A DNA stretch of 64,000 nucleotides from Hirundichthys speculiger (lineage: Eukaryota; Chordata; Actinopteri; Beloniformes; Exocoetidae): assembly GCA_018398805.1 (NCBI GenBank), contig JAGFBZ010000342.1, forward strand, positions 1,572,001 to 1,636,000, read 5' to 3'. This document shows positions 45,862-58,589 of this stretch, piece after piece. The notes below the pieces were generated by a model, which was not told the DNA's origin, searched no databases, and was given only the letters and a program-made list of their open reading frames with translations. The translations under genes were made by a program, and so were the position numbers. Numbering within the stretch: the first letter of the stretch is position 1; every line of letters begins with the position of its first letter.

Positions 45862-47183
45862 GTTTTTTTGTTTTTTCATTTCGTCTGATTATTATTATTA
45901 TACATTGACATAGTTACATACCTATTTAATGACTTTAAAACCTATCCAGTTCAACTGCTCTCTCTAGTGTTACCGCTTTATTCACTCACTCGAACAAACA
46001 CAGTCCAGTGGTGGTGAAGCTGCAACACAGGGCCCCTTCCTCATTAGAAACTTCAGGTTCACTGATATTTCTCACTTTGGTCAGTGGAGGGGTGGGGATC
46101 GAATCACCAACCCGCTCCACGATCTTACCACAGGTGGCCCTTTCACCACTCTCAAGTCTATTGTTTAACTCTGTTTACTCTGTAATTGAACCTAAAGTGA
46201 TCCCTCTGCAGGTGGAGCTTTAGACAAGACCCACTGACCCCGTTCTTTGGCTCCTCTCAGCCGACAGTCAAAGCTGTCAGGTCAGATTTCCAGCACCTGC
46301 ACACACACACACACACACACCTGCCCGCAAACACAAGCGCTCACGCGTTCACAGAGGAACAGGCGCTCGTTAACGAGGAGCCCAGAGGTAGATCAAGAGG
46401 GTCCGGGGTTAAAGGCCGGCAGCCGTTCCTACACAAGTCTTCAAAGACTTCACACCTGGAGCTGCCGCATGAGCACAAATCAGATGGAACGTAAACGCTA
46501 AGTAATGAGCACACCGCTTTAAGCAAAGAAAATAAATAATAATCCCGAAATATGGTCTTGCAAATGAGCTGGCACGAAATTGTGTGATGTCAGCAAGAGG
46601 CTATGGAATGACTAATGAGAGCATATTGCTGAGTTCATGCTGTGTGGCGTAGCTTCGTGCCTGAGTTTAAAGACCCGGCATCTGGAGCCGGTTCCTTCGT
46701 GGGTTAGCCACGTTCAACAGGAACACGTCCAAATGAGTCACCGTCCTCTGGTCACCTGGCGCTTTTATAGTCAATCGCAGCCGATATGTGCATTCAGCCG
46801 TGCAGACCTGTAACCCAAAATGAGGTTTGCTGGTGTAAAACAGGAAGAAACTGAGGAGAAAACTGAGAGGAAGATGGAAAGAGCGCTTTCAGTGGACTTG
46901 GTTTCTGAGCTGTGAATAAAGACCCGACAGCGCATAATCATTTCTATTTGTCAAGATAATACGTCTTGTGCTAAAAACTGTAAACGGACCACTGTGAGCA
47001 GATTGGCCTGAAAGGGCAGGAGCTGCTGAGCATTCGGGGCAGCAGCCTTGGTTGAGAGCTGCTAGCTGAGGCTAGCAGGGTAACCAGCTGGATGGGCTCT
47101 AGATGGTCGGCTACTTCTTGGAGAAATCAGGCTGTCAGATTGAGCCATCTTTGACACCAGACCATTTAAGGGCCGCAGTCCAC

Positions 47184-48356
47184 TAGGGATGATATGATAT
47201 GGAAAATTTGATATCTCTATAATAGTGACCAAATTGTGGCGGTTTATTATATTATCGCGGTATTCTTAATTGCTGCACAAATGTCCAAAAAACACATACA
47301 TTTAAATAATTTCACAAAATCTTGTGATTTTCTTGTCATACTAAAACATCAGAAGCCAAAATCTTATCAAAATGAAACTTTCAAATTAAAAGGGCAAACA
47401 ACTGGTACAGAAAGAGGTTTTATTTTAAATGAACAAAATAAATAACAGGAACAAAGCTAATTTGTCTGGTGCAAATTTGAATAAACACTTTAACAACCAT
47501 AGTAGGTCAAAATATGCAAACAATTATCAGGAGCAAAAATTATAGTGAAGTTCAAATGAAATAAACTTTTGACTTTAAGCTGGACCTTAAATAAGTATAA
47601 ATGTGCAAATAAAGAAACAGTTGTTTAGGAGCCAAATATGTTGTTCTGAATTGTAGTTCACTCTGTGTGTCTGTGGGTGTCGCTGTGTTGTTACCTGAGG
47701 GTCAGGTATAAAGGTAGCTGCCTGTTATTGGTTAGGTGTTTGACCCGGAAGGGCAAAAGGTGTTTGACCGCTGTGGCGCTAACTGCCAGTGTTATGGTTT
47801 TCGGATCAGTTAATGTAATAAATTAATATTTTAACTGCGTCAGAAGGACATTGTTTCAGTACTTTTTCGATCAACACGCAACGGTAACGTTTTACGAAAT
47901 GCAAGTTAGCGAAGCAGGTCGACCAGGTTACTCTTGGTCAAACGTCTCAGTAGCTTGAAGCATTAGCCTTAGCTCCTTCAAGTTGCTTGTACAAATTACA
48001 ATGAAATGTAAACAAGTGCTCTGCAGATAAGATAACTGTCCTCCACCAGTTGTCCCTCTGCATTCTTAAAAAAAAAAAAATAAATGAAAACCCAGACCTT
48101 GGACTTGGTCATTTTAGTGGGTTGGTAAATGTCCTGCGTGCTATCGCCAGTTTCCGCCATGCTCACGTTACGATGTTACAAGCTACATATTCACCCTAGA
48201 CACAATCGTGAGTTGCTCCCAGACTTGAATGAGGCTGATATTACACATCCTGGTAATCGACCGCGATAATGAGATGAAGTCAAACATTAACGATAATCGT
48301 TATCGCGTAAAATTTTACCGCACTTCAGCGTAATACCGGTAACCGTTCCATCCCTA
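47184..48356 (+). mobile_element. hAT element (TAGGGATGATATGATAT)
   Basis: It is bounded by the perfect 8-bp duplication CAGTCCAC (47176-47183 and 48357-48364). Left end TAGGGATGATATGATATGGA, right end in reverse complement TAGGGATGGAACGGTTACCG. The right subterminal region is rich in CGATAATCGTTATCGCG. The 1173-bp body shows no readable transposase. Confidence 0.92.
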
Positions 48357-48951
48357 CAGTCCACTGGGATGGCGAGCTGACTGAACGCCACCGCAGATCC
48401 CTGAGTCTTGACCGAGTAGGTCTCTCCCCAGTCCGGTTGGCTCTGTCGTAGCTCTTTTTAGCTCTGGCAGTAGATGCTGTTTCACCAGCAACATCTAAAA
48501 TGAGGACGGATGGGCAGATTTACTGCATTTCTCCGAAGAAGTCGGTTAGTAGATGCTCAGTAGTTGTAAGGACGTCACCCAAGAAGCAGTCGTACACAGC
48601 GTCTGTTAAACTGAAACTAAAAAACAAAAACAAAAGTTGTTGAGATTGCTGAGAAAAATGGCAAAGGCTGGGGTTAGCTTCATTTACATCTTTATCAAAG
48701 CGCTGGGAATGCTCCTATCAGGGAGAGAGCATTTATTAGAGGAAATATGGTACCGTAATAAGAATGAGTGGTTACGTCAGGTAGCATTGTAGCTTAGCAT
48801 GAGCTAAGCTAATATAGCTTGTTTGAGCTATTTGTCCATTTTTCAGATTAACCAGAGTTGGGCAGAGTGTGGGCTCCTGCTGTTTCTTGTTTCTTTTTAC
48901 GCAATTTATGGCTCACAGCCAAACTTTTGGTTTGCTTCAATATTTTATCTT

Positions 48952-49262
48952 GCGCAGCACGGTGGCTTGGTGGTTAGCGCTGTTACCTCACAGCAAGAAG
49001 GTTACTCGAACCTCGACAGGGGCCTTTCTGTGTGGAGTTTGCGTGTTCTCCGGCTTCCTCCCACAGTCCAAAGACATGCCTGTCCGGTTAATTAGTGGCT
49101 CTAAATTGCCTGTAGGAGTGATTGTGAGTGTTCATGGTTGTTTGTCTACATGTGGCCCTGTGATGGACTGCAGACCTGTCCTGGTGGACCCCTGCCTTTC
49201 GTCCTGAAGAGAGCTGGGTTAGGCAGCAGAGGATTAAGCGATCATAGATGATGGATGGATGG
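48952..49262 (+). mobile_element. tRNA-derived SINE, copy 1
   Basis: It starts with CAGCACGGTGGCTTGGTGGT (A-box region) and has a B box GGTTACTCGAACC at 49000-49012. It then follows the familiar fish order GTGTGGAGTTTGCGTGTTCT, CTTCCTCCCACAGTCCAAAG and GGCTCTAAATTGCC, and ends with a GATGGATGGATGG tail. Frames crossing it (48823-49207) are not genes. Confidence 0.85.
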
Positions 49263-49440
49263 ATTTTATATTGCTTCGTGCAATTAAAAATGACCAGAAT
49301 GGCGTCAGGCCCTCTTATTGAGGGCACTTGTTAGGAAATGGTTCAAGTATTCAAAACTTTATAGTGAAAAACTGAAAAAACTAAAGCTGAATACAAAAAT
49401 AGAGACCCATAGTCTCAAAAACTACTGCACAGATGTAATG

Positions 49441-49857
49441 TTAAAAATCCATTCTGAGGCCTAAACTTGCTAAAACTGCTGTGTCATGCTGTGTCATGAC
49501 TTAAGGCCATGACTTCCAGCCTCGATTACTGCCGATTTGAGGCCATGGGTTGTTATTGTACTGGCTCCATCAAGTAGCTAAGTTTTGACGCGTAGACGTC
49601 TAGACAGATCTTAAGGTTTCCTTGTTTTCCACTTGTCGTTAAGATGAAATGTCCGCCTTTCTGTCTTTGTCATTCTGAACGATCCACCATTCTGTAATGA
49701 CCTCTCTGAAAGACTGCATGCAACTTAGAGAAACGAATAAACTCATTTTGCACCTCTGTCGTTTGTCAGTGCCTTGTTTAACAACCGAATCGACTGCTTC
49801 ACCAGTGCACAATAATAATAATTCTTACGAGTGAGAAGATATCCAAATTCTCATCTA
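49441..49857 (-). repeat. Unclassified dispersed repeat, copy 2 (inverted)
   Basis: It is the reverse complement of 10455-10892 with scattered substitutions and small indels, for example GACCTCTCTGAAAGACTGCA against TGCAGTCTTTAGAGAGGTC. It has no visible ends, tail or coding capacity. Confidence 0.75.
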
Positions 49858-50500
49858 ACAACAGATAAAACAAAAAAAAAGCGAGGAGCGACTATAATCA
49901 TGTTACTCTCCATACTTGCTTAATAATATATAAACTCATTCACAGTCATTCTCTTACTCACGCTTGAATAGTTTCTCTAATATTAATGAATCTCTTCTCA
50001 TGACTAAAAGGATGGTTTGATGGAGAAGGAAAAGGAAGTAGAAAAAAATGAGCCTAAATAATGTACAAATGATGTCTCTTTACACCCCTTTACTCCACCA
50101 GCTGACAACCGGATCATAGCTTTCTCCAGGTACTGTGATTCTGGAATTTTGGGAATGCCACACCGAGACGTAATGTTGTGAACATGCACACTTTTGCCGA
50201 GCAGAGCGTCGAGTCCTGCCAGGACAGAAAACACGCGTACACCTGCCATCCCGCCATCCCGCCGGTGTGCGGGGAGGAAACATGAGCATCTGCTGTTGTG
50301 ACTGGCAGCACTTTAGTCACATCTCTCCTGCTCAGCCTCTCGGGAGCCAGACAGAGAGGAAAAAAGAAAAAAAAAAGAGGAGAGAGAACAAGGAAAGTCT
50401 ACATTTGCACACTTGACAAACAGTAGCACCAGAAGGAAAAACAACCGTACAGTAAGTACAAAGAAGCTGACAAGTTCATCCGTAGATGCACGCCGTAGAT

Positions 50501-51994
50501 CAGCCTTTCTCAACCTTTTTTCAGTCACGACACCTTTCAAAAGTGAATAAAATCTCACGACACCCCAGAGTAAAATATAATCCAAAGCCACACTGCATCG
50601 CTCCAACTGTAAATGGATACGTCCCGTTTATTTAGTTTAAATAACCTGAACACGATACAACTGCACCAGAGTAGGCCTCAGCAGGAAAGCTTCTTTTCAT
50701 CCGTGATGTGCTTGCTTCCATCCATCATCCTTGCATTGCCTCTTTTTAGCCTCATCGCTAGCAGCTAGCTTTGGTACCTATGGAGCAGATTCAGAGCTGG
50801 TGGATGAAGGCTTGATGAAGAAGTCAGCTCCTCTGTGATGTTCCGTTCCTGTGGGGCTTTTCTTTTTAGAAAACCATCCATGATGCTGCTAAAAAGTTCT
50901 CTTTGCTATCTGTGAAATAAAATTCCAGCGATTAAATGATATTACGACGTAAGCTAACTGGGCAGTCACGTTGACCTTACGCTGACCCCGTACTGACGTT
51001 GTTAACATTGGGAAATGGGCATGTGAGACATATTTTTATTATTCATTTCATGTCCAATTATGTGTCTTTTTTATTTATTTATTTATTTATTCATTCATAG
51101 GCAAAAAGTATGTATTTATGTATGCATTCATATATTTATACAGTGGTACCTCTACTTACGAAATTAATTCGTTCTCGGAAGTAGTTTCATAACCTGAAAA
51201 TTTCTTAAGTAGAGACGCGTTTTCCATGTAATGTTCCCTAATTTGTTCCAAGACTTCCCAAAATTCAAACTTTTTAAAAAAATAAATTATAAATAATACA
51301 TGAAATGACACGAAAATCTGTAAGAAATACATGTTAGAACTATAAAAGCACTCAGAGAGCGCAGACCTCCACTAAACGCAACAATTATTGAAAATTTGAA
51401 AGTGATCCAGAATCCAGGATTTCTTCTGGATCAAACCCAAAATGAAATCAGTTCTTCCTTTTCACATTTCTAACAACTCCTGAAAATTTCATCAGAATCC
51501 ATCCATAACTTTTTAAGTTATCTTGAACACAGACAGACAGATAAACGGCGGCCAAAACATAACCTCCTTGGTGGAGGTAAAAATTGTTTGTTTACCTGGG
51601 TTGCTGGGTTACGCTCATACAGACAAGGGGCCCTCCTAGCCAATGGGATGCCAGGAAGATGCTAAATGATAACCAATGGCAGAGCAGCTCGGATGCACCG
51701 CTTTCAAACCGAGATACAGAGCTGACAGCTATGTTTACGTTCAGTAAACTCTGGGAGCTGCGAGTAGCAGCGCTACTGGATTTATGACTTTCGTATCCTG
51801 AAATTTCTTTCGTATCAAGAGGCAATATTTTCCCTTTGAGGCGTTTCATAACCTGAAAATTTCGTATGTAGAAACGTTCGTAAGTAGAGGTACCACTGTA
51901 TATGAAATGTCAGAATAGGTCATTTTTTTTGACGACACCCCTGAAGCAGCCAGACGACACCCCAGTGTACCGGGACACCCCGGTTGAGAAAGGT
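50501..51994 (+). mobile_element. hAT-like element (CAGCCTTTCTCAACC) hosting a mariner-like element
   Basis: The left end CAGCCTTTCTCAACCTTTTT and the right GGTTGAGAAAGGT are inverted; both borders adjoin GTAGAT (50495-50500 and 51995-52000). Short subterminal CACGACACC / GACGACACCCC repeats lie just inside. The interior is interrupted by the TA-flanked element 51141-51898. The superfamily assignment rests on resemblance of the ends to hAT-type TIRs. Confidence 0.7.
51141..51898 (+). mobile_element. Mariner/pogo-like element (CAGTGGTACCTC), copy 1 with internal insert
   Basis: It is flanked by TA (51139-51140 and 51899-51900), with ends CAGTGGTACCTCTACTTACG and, in reverse complement, CAGTGGTACCTCTACTTACG. 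Extended arms include ACCTGAAAATTTC. About 240 bp in the middle (near 51345-51582) resemble a separate dispersed repeat (GCAGACCTCC ... CCTTGGTGGAGGT). The same compound structure occurs inverted at 60266-61049. Confidence 0.9.
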
Positions 51995-53888
51995 GTAGAT
52001 GGACGCCGGTGTGACTCTTCATCCCTCCTGCAGCGAGCTGATCATGCTATCTGCATGCTAGCCGGCTCCAAGCAGCTCCTAATTACAGCCCTGCTCTGCT
52101 GCAGAGTTGACGTGGCGGCTCTGTGCCTAAATCTGCCCAGATGATGGCGTGAACTTGACATTCAGCGGAGCTGACGTGGTGTTTAGTTCTCCAGGTTCAG
52201 TGCTCGCTTCACCTGCAGGTACGCCTGCCGATGTGCTGCGTCCACCAGGAGCAACGAAAACTTTTACAGACAAGGAAAAAAAAAAAGGGGCAGTAAACAA
52301 GGAAAAGTAAACTAAAATTTAGCCTGTGGCGTGAAGCACAGCTGCTGCCGTCTAAACCTGAACGGAAGAGAAAATGACAGCAGGTGTTCCTCGGGGGCTT
52401 TCTAATGAGCCAGACATCAAATGCACACTTCGTCTCTGCATGCGCTTCGCCGTACATCTGATAAGCTTCACGCAGGGGAGGCAGAAGATGGAGAGACGCG
52501 CAGAGACTGTGACAGCTCACACCCTCCGTCTCATTGATTCAATTTTTTTTTTCATTGCAACATCAGATATCAAGTTCTGACGTCTTTCAGCGAGGACGGA
52601 AATGTTTGCACAATATTGCATCATTCCATGCTAAAATCCACACTGTGAAGAAATGTTTCACTGCTAATTGTGTATTAATTGTTAGCTGAGGCTTTTATTT
52701 TGAAATGCAGTTAAAAACACGAACTGGAAGGCAGCCACCTCGGGTTGAGGCCAAACCAGTACTGGACTCAGTGGTGGCTTGCTAATGAATGTTATGATTA
52801 ATCATTTTACGATTTTTAAAAATCTTTTTTGTTTTTTAATAGACTGAGTTCACACATGTCTGCAAGGCTGCTGCAAAAGGGTTTTTAAACACCTGGACGT
52901 CGCCTTTTTGGGTAAATTCATGAATTTACAGGATTTTTAGATCGCTGTAATCTTCCACGTTCTGTCCTTTCTGCTACTATAAATAAAAATATGTAAAAAT
53001 ACTGACTGGTGTTTAAAAAAACAGGAAAGAAAAGGACTTGTGCACACTGCTTAAATCACTTTTTTAAGGCCACTCTGAATTGTTTTAAATTGTTTTGTAT
53101 CGATCCAACACACAGAGTGTGCAAGCGTACGGTAAAAAGGTAAAAGTGCGGGGTCTCCAGTCGTGATGAGCACGTGTCACTGGTTTAACGTCGAAGCGTC
53201 ATCGCTGGGAAGCACAAGGAAGTCACACGAGCGAGTTGCAGCCAAAGAAACGTGCTCACGTTTATCGAAGGCAGGACTTTTTTTCAAATGTAGGTATCTG
53301 ATTTCATTTAAGGAAAGACGAAAGTTGAATTAAAAGGCCAAAGAAAAGCAGGTTCTCTTTCTGGCACTTTGTTGTTTTAAGTGTTTTTAGGTGGAAAATG
53401 GAAACGGCTCCTTGTTGAACGTCAATCGTTTTTACAGGGTAGCGGGAGGGGCGTTCCTCCACAAAGAACGCAATCCTCCACTTTGCTAAACACCGCTATC
53501 CCACCTGCGCTACCCGCTAACCGTTATGGAGCGTCTCTTCATCCAGATCGGAGCAGCTCTCATGTGCAGCTGTCTGGGACTCTGCTGTAGAGCTTCCTCC
53601 TCTTCCTTCCTCCTCCTCCTCTGCACTGATATATACATATAAATATTTTTACACAGACAATTCCTATCAGCTACCTGAAAGTCCCAGATAGTTGGTGTCC
53701 TCCCAGTAAACATGCTCTGGTCGTCTATGGTTTAATTGGCAAGCAAGTAATGCAGGTTGCGCGTTGCGGGTGGTAAGGGAGTCGGCATCATGGGTAGCGG
53801 CTTCAGCAAGAGGAAGATTGCATTAGTGGTTAGCGGAGGTTCACTAAACCTGCAATTTGCGGGCAGCGGCTATAGCAGCTGTTAGATG

Positions 53889-54150
53889 AAAGACGGATGG
53901 ATGGGTGGATGGATGGATGGATGGATGGATGGATGGATGGATGGATGGCTGGATGGATGGATGGATGGATGGATGGATGGATGGATGGATGGATGGATGG
54001 ATGGATGGATGGATGGATGGATGGATGGATGGATGCATGGATGGATGGATGGATGGATGGATGGATGGATGCATGGATGGATGGATGCATGGATGGATGG
54101 GTGCATTGATGGATGCATGGATTGATGGATGCATGGATGGATGGATGGAG
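53889..54150. repeat. TGGA tetranucleotide microsatellite
   Basis: About 65 GGAT units, with GGATGCAT interruptions increasing toward the right end. Open frames on both strands (repeats of DGWM, HPSI) are artefacts of the repeat. Confidence 0.98.
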
Positions 54151-54188
54151 TTTTGGGTTCTTTCTTTATCATCCACATCAATAAATAC

Positions 54189-54605
54189 TAGGGCTGTAGC
54201 GATACACTAATCTCGCGATACGATACACGATATTTGGCTCGAGATACGATTTATATCGATATTCATCTTACAATACATTTACATCATTTTCCGAAAGATT
54301 TTAAAGAGACAAAGTGATTTTGGTGACATCTTGTGAGTGTTCCAATGACTTTGTTTGAATTAATTGAACTGAAAACATCAATTACACATTATATGGCTGA
54401 CAGGCAGCTTGCAAATGCTGGACAAAATGAATAAAAGATGTGTTGAGAAAAATAGTTTCATTTATTTAAACAGTGCAAATTGTTGCTTGCAAGCTTTTAA
54501 AGGAGGGACACGGCGGTTTTGAAAGAAGCTTAGAATATCGATACTCGCGGCTGAAAAATCGATACTCGATATCTATCGCAGAATCAATAAAATCGCTCAG
54601 CTCTA
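54189..54605 (-). mobile_element. hAT MITE, CGATATATATCGATAT family, copy 4
   Basis: The left end is TAGGGCTGTAGCGATACACT and the right end in reverse complement is TAGAGCTGAGCGATTTTATT, so it is inverted relative to copy 1. It is flanked by ATAAATAC (54181-54188) and ATAAACAC (54606-54613), an 8-bp duplication with one change. Subterminal GATATCG repeats and the AAGCTTGCAAGCAACAATTT block are conserved. Confidence 0.92.
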
Positions 54606-55798
54606 ATAAACACACAAGACTGCGTGTTTTCCATACACGCAGCTCCCACAGTAACAGCACCTCTCAGTTTCAATCCCCACTTTGCAGTCTGACAGGAAAC
54701 GAAGGACGTCATACATCAGCATCTCAAGTGTTTCAACATCTCTCTATATTAATCATACGCGCTAAGATCTAAGCTCATTACTCTAAAAAGCCCACTCTTG
54801 CCTCGGCCTCCATTAGCAGAAATTGCTTGCCAATAATAACTCCCTGGCATGAAACATTCAGGACTTTTATGATGTTTATTCAGCAATGTGATTGGGTTGA
54901 TCAATTTCACCCTTCTGGAAAAAGAGGTTGTATAACATGGGATTTCTCAAGAAAGCCATAAAAAACAAACAAAAAAAACAGGATGCAATGAATTTTAGAG
55001 CGTGATACTTGATTAAACTCGACGCCGGTGAGGATCTTCTATAGTGAATGTCTGTGATTAGGGCTCTAACAGCACTCTAATGACTCACAGCGTGTCACTC
55101 ACTGACGGTTTAATAACACTCGCAGACGTGAGAGATCGGCGACTCCACTGTAATTACGCGCCGCCACATAGCACGGCGTTTAGCGGAGCTCCCGTTCGAG
55201 CGCTCGCGCTCCAGCTCTCATCTTTCCCGGACAGTTTAATGAACACGGATGCTGCCACGCGGGCAATTTTGTGCCAAGCACGTGCAAAGGTTGCAAGAGG
55301 GTCCTCGACTAAGAGTCCTTTCGATCCAATTTGCTCGATGCTGAGTGGAAAAGAGGTAAGAGAAAGGAAGAGGAAAGTATTCATTTTGGTGAGGGTGAAA
55401 TTCCCCCGTAGATTAGAAAGTCTTGAGGTCATGGTTACCTGCTACATCCCTGGTCCGTGCGCTGCGGAGAGCAAAAACTCCCGTGTGTTGGCAGCACGAG
55501 AGACCAGAAACATTTTGTTCATTATCGTCCCACTGGAGCGCAAACAGTCCTTCTTAGCAATTGAGCCTCGGCTTAAACCTGCATTCGATGGCAATGCCAA
55601 CAGCCCACTCTGTTGGAGGAAATTTAGTTTCCTATTGATGGAAAAAAAAAATCACTCAGAGTGAATTAAACAACACAAGTAGCCAAGGTTGGAAAAGAGC
55701 TGTTGTATTTGTTTTCCAAAAAGGCCACCGGTTGGTGCTCCAGAGTCTGGTGGACGGCCAACGACTGTTCAGTCTCCAAAGTGGGAACGCATTCCTGT

Positions 55799-56205
55799 TA
55801 GCGGTGAGTATTAGCAAGGACCTCGCAATACGATATGTATCATGATACTTGGGTCACGACACGATATTTTTATATCGCGATATCACGATATATTGCAATA
55901 TTCTACCCAGTTAATATCAAAATTAAAAGTAGAGATGAAAAATCAAGTTGCTGTATATGTTCATCAGATGTTATTTATCATTCAGAGGACAAATTGAGTC
56001 AAAACTATTTGCTTCAAAACAACCTATTTATTATTTATTATTAATATTTTTGCACATTTAAGTAACCATTTTTGCACATTTAAGTAACCAATACTGACAG
56101 CATTGTAAAAAAAAAATCAATATTAGGAGCTGAAAATCGATATTATATTGGGCGGCTGATAATCGCGATATATTGCCAAATCGATTTTTTTTTTTTACAC
56201 CCCTA
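55799..56205 (-). mobile_element. hAT MITE, TAGGGGTGTGAAAAAA family, longest copy
   Basis: It is bounded by the perfect 8-bp duplication ATTCCTGT (55791-55798 and 56206-56213). It is inverted like the 43927 copy: TAGCGGTGAGTATTAGCAAG on the left and TTTTTTACACCCCTA on the right. The interior includes a duplicated TTTTTGCACATTTAAGTAACC. Confidence 0.93.
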
Positions 56206-56305
56206 ATTCCTGTACTGGAATATCCTCACTGAACTACGCGAAACTCGCAGCGAGTCTCCAGCTGTTTGTCCTGTGATCCTCTCTGAACCGTAGTAAACAA
56301 ACCGC

Positions 56306-56573
56306 TCTTTCATCTAACCCCGTTTTCATTCTGCCATCCCACGACACACACACTACATTACCCATAAGGCCACACCATTACCCATAAGGCCACCTTCTTA
56401 AAGGGGCCAGGCTGCCTCACAACATTTCTTTGCTGCGAGAGAACGCGCACAACATCCTGTGATGTTTCCACAATTTTTTCTTGATTTTTTAAAAATATGA
56501 TATACTTCTGAAAAAAATCCAGGAATAACTAAAACCGTGGAACTTAAAGCGCGAATTGGCGAGGGATCACTGT
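56306..56573 (-). mobile_element. Mariner/pogo-like element (CAGTGATCCC ends), truncated copy 2
   Basis: In reverse orientation it matches the 26305 copy: the right border GGCGAGGGATCACTG is followed by TA, and the CATTACCCATAAGGCCAC blocks are shared. Homology stops at about 56306, so the other end is missing. Confidence 0.75.
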
Positions 56574-56674
56574 AGTTTGTTCTAAGAGATGAAAGCTTAT
56601 TCATAAAACAATACAAGACGGAGGATTTTCGTTACTCATGAGTACTGGGCAGTGGAGATTTCTGGTCTTTTAAA

Positions 56675-57269
56675 CAGGGGTGTAAAAAAAAAATCGATTT
56701 GGCAATATATCGCGATTTTCCGCCCAATATAATATAATATTAAACTCAGGGTTTGTGGTAAACATCACTGAGAGTATCCATTACCTTGGTTTTAGAAGCA
56801 GAAGCAGTTCTTTGTTTTTCTTGTAGGCTAAATTTAGCATACTTAGCTCCGTGTTTGCTGTCAAAATGCCGACGTAGATTAAACTCTTTCACGACTGACA
56901 CCCACCTCATAACACAAAAGACATACTGTTTTTTCACCTTGAGATACAAACTTGTAATCGTTTTCCCGTTGTTGATGAAACTGTATTCCTTGTGCATCAA
57001 TTTTTCTTTTCTTGGACATGTTGGGGTTAATTTGTAAAGGTTTTTTTTTTAAGTCCATCAGTTCTGGAAAAATCATCTTGCTTATGGCTACCGTTATCGT
57101 TGTGGGTAATGACGAAATGCATGATGGGAGATGTAGTTTATTTTCAATATTTTTTAAAGCGACGTAAGCTTATTTTAAGTCTTAAAATATTGGTTTAAAA
57201 TTTAAGCCAATAATACCCAAGCTCTCAAGGGCCACATTTGGCCAGCGGGCCTTGTGTTTAACACATGTG
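56675..57269 (-). mobile_element. Chimeric hAT copy: TAGGGGTGTGAAAAAA-type left end, GTGTCAAAC-type right part
   Basis: The first 60 bp (CAGGGGTGTAAAAAAAAAAT, then CGATTTGGCAATATATCGCG) belong to the family of 55799-56205. From about 56738 to the right border the sequence is the reverse complement of the 500-1172 hAT, including a frameshifted BED finger on the minus strand (KTVCLLCYEVGVS, then VVKEFNLRRHFDSKHGAKYA). The flanking octamers (CTTTTAAA and TTCTATGG) do not match. The joining DNA is AT-rich (AATATAATATAATATT). Confidence 0.75.
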
Positions 57270-57599
57270 TTCTATGGGGAAATGTGTCGACCAGAAAGCT
57301 GTACGAGAATGTACAGACAAGTTAACTACTTTACTTGTGAAGAAGTAGCTGATTCTGAATCAACTCGTCTTCATGTTTAACGTGTTCTAACACATTTAAA
57401 GTCAATGAAATGTTAACACAACTGCACATATTAGATTAATTTTTTTTTTGACATTATAGGGCAGGGAGGCAGTCTCAGAGGAATCCCCCACTGGTACTGG
57501 GTAAGGTTAGTCTTTCCTAAAACGTTCTGATATGTACCGTGAACCATTTGCAGTGTCTTGGGCGACTAAGTGCAGCAACAACTTCCCTAGGCTTGAAGC

Positions 57600-57935
57600 C
57601 CATTTTTCAGAGCCAGCCTGGTCAATCCAAAAATGCGGTCCCATCCCAGCTCATTGGGCGAGAGGCAGGGGTACATCCACCAGTCCACCGCAGGGCCAAA
57701 CACAGACAAACAACAGCACACACTCTCACTCTTACAGGAAAGTTAGAATCACCAACTAACCTGACATCTGTGTTTTTTGACTGTGGGAGGAAGTCGGAGC
57801 ACCAGGAGAAAACCCACGCAAGCACAGGCAGAACGTTCGAACTCCACCCAGAAAAGCTCCTGATGGGATTCAAACCGAGAACCTTCGAGCTGTGAGGCAA
57901 CAGTGCTCACCACCGAGCCACTCTGCTTTCCCTGC
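57600..57935 (-). mobile_element. tRNA-derived SINE, copy 2
   Basis: On the minus strand the order is GAGTGGCTCGGTGGTGAGCA (A-box region), GGTTCTCGGTTTGAATCCC (B box), GGAGTTCGAACGTTCTGCCT, CCTCCCACAGTC and GGTTGGTGATTCTAACTTTC, the same order as the SINE at 48952. The distal end (left on this map) decays near 57600. Frames crossing it are not genes. Confidence 0.8.
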
Positions 57936-58589
57936 AACATATTTTTGCTTTGTAAATCTTGTTGTTGATGGGTAACAAACAACTTCTCCGTCTTAAATTC
58001 TACATAGAGAATAACCTGTTTAGATTAACATCTTTTTAGTGACTGTTTTCAGCATCAGCGGCAGCGGCTTTCTCTGGTGTATCCGCCGCAAAACATCCGT
58101 CCTCCTTTTCATGATAAATGAGCATCTCTGGAGATCTCTGCTGGTGTCACTGGGGGATGAGAAACGACATCTTTCACTGAGGGAAGTCGACCACAGGCTC
58201 CATCAAAGCGTACTGGTCCAGAGGAACCGTTAAATAATTGATGAAAACAGAGTCAGAGGAGTCAAAGGTGAACTGAATATCAGGGAGAGGCTATCTGCTG
58301 TCAGGGGAGGTTAGGAAAAGAAGTATTCTTGCGAGTTCATGAACGATTTATCAAGTCTGACCTGCAGCCATGCTGGATGCATGAGGATGGAGTCATTCAG
58401 TACAGATGCAACACAAAACAGAGACTGAAACAGAGTCATGGAATATAACCAGTATATATATTCTTTTAGCTCAATAAATAAGCTATAAACCAAAATCTGA
58501 TGTTTGAAATGTATATTAAAACAAAAATGAAATGATTTGAAACCCATATTTTATTCACAATAGATAAAAGAAACATATCAAGGGTTAAA

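Noticed and set aside
46007..46140. A further tRNA-SINE suggested by GGGATCGAATCACCAACC
   Set aside because: Only a B-box-like string is visible, with no A box, body or tail.
52209..52285. SLLLVDAAHRQAYLQ frame with acceptor- and donor-like borders as an upstream alpha2delta exon
   Set aside because: The peptide does not match any part of the alpha2delta family as I know it, and the borders are weak.
53830..54210. Open frames of DGWM or HPSI repeats
   Set aside because: They are translations of a TGGA microsatellite.
55080..55664. 194-codon plus-strand frame
   Set aside because: It has no recognisable domain or splice context, and frames of this size occur by chance in 64 kb; kept only as an unsupported ORF.
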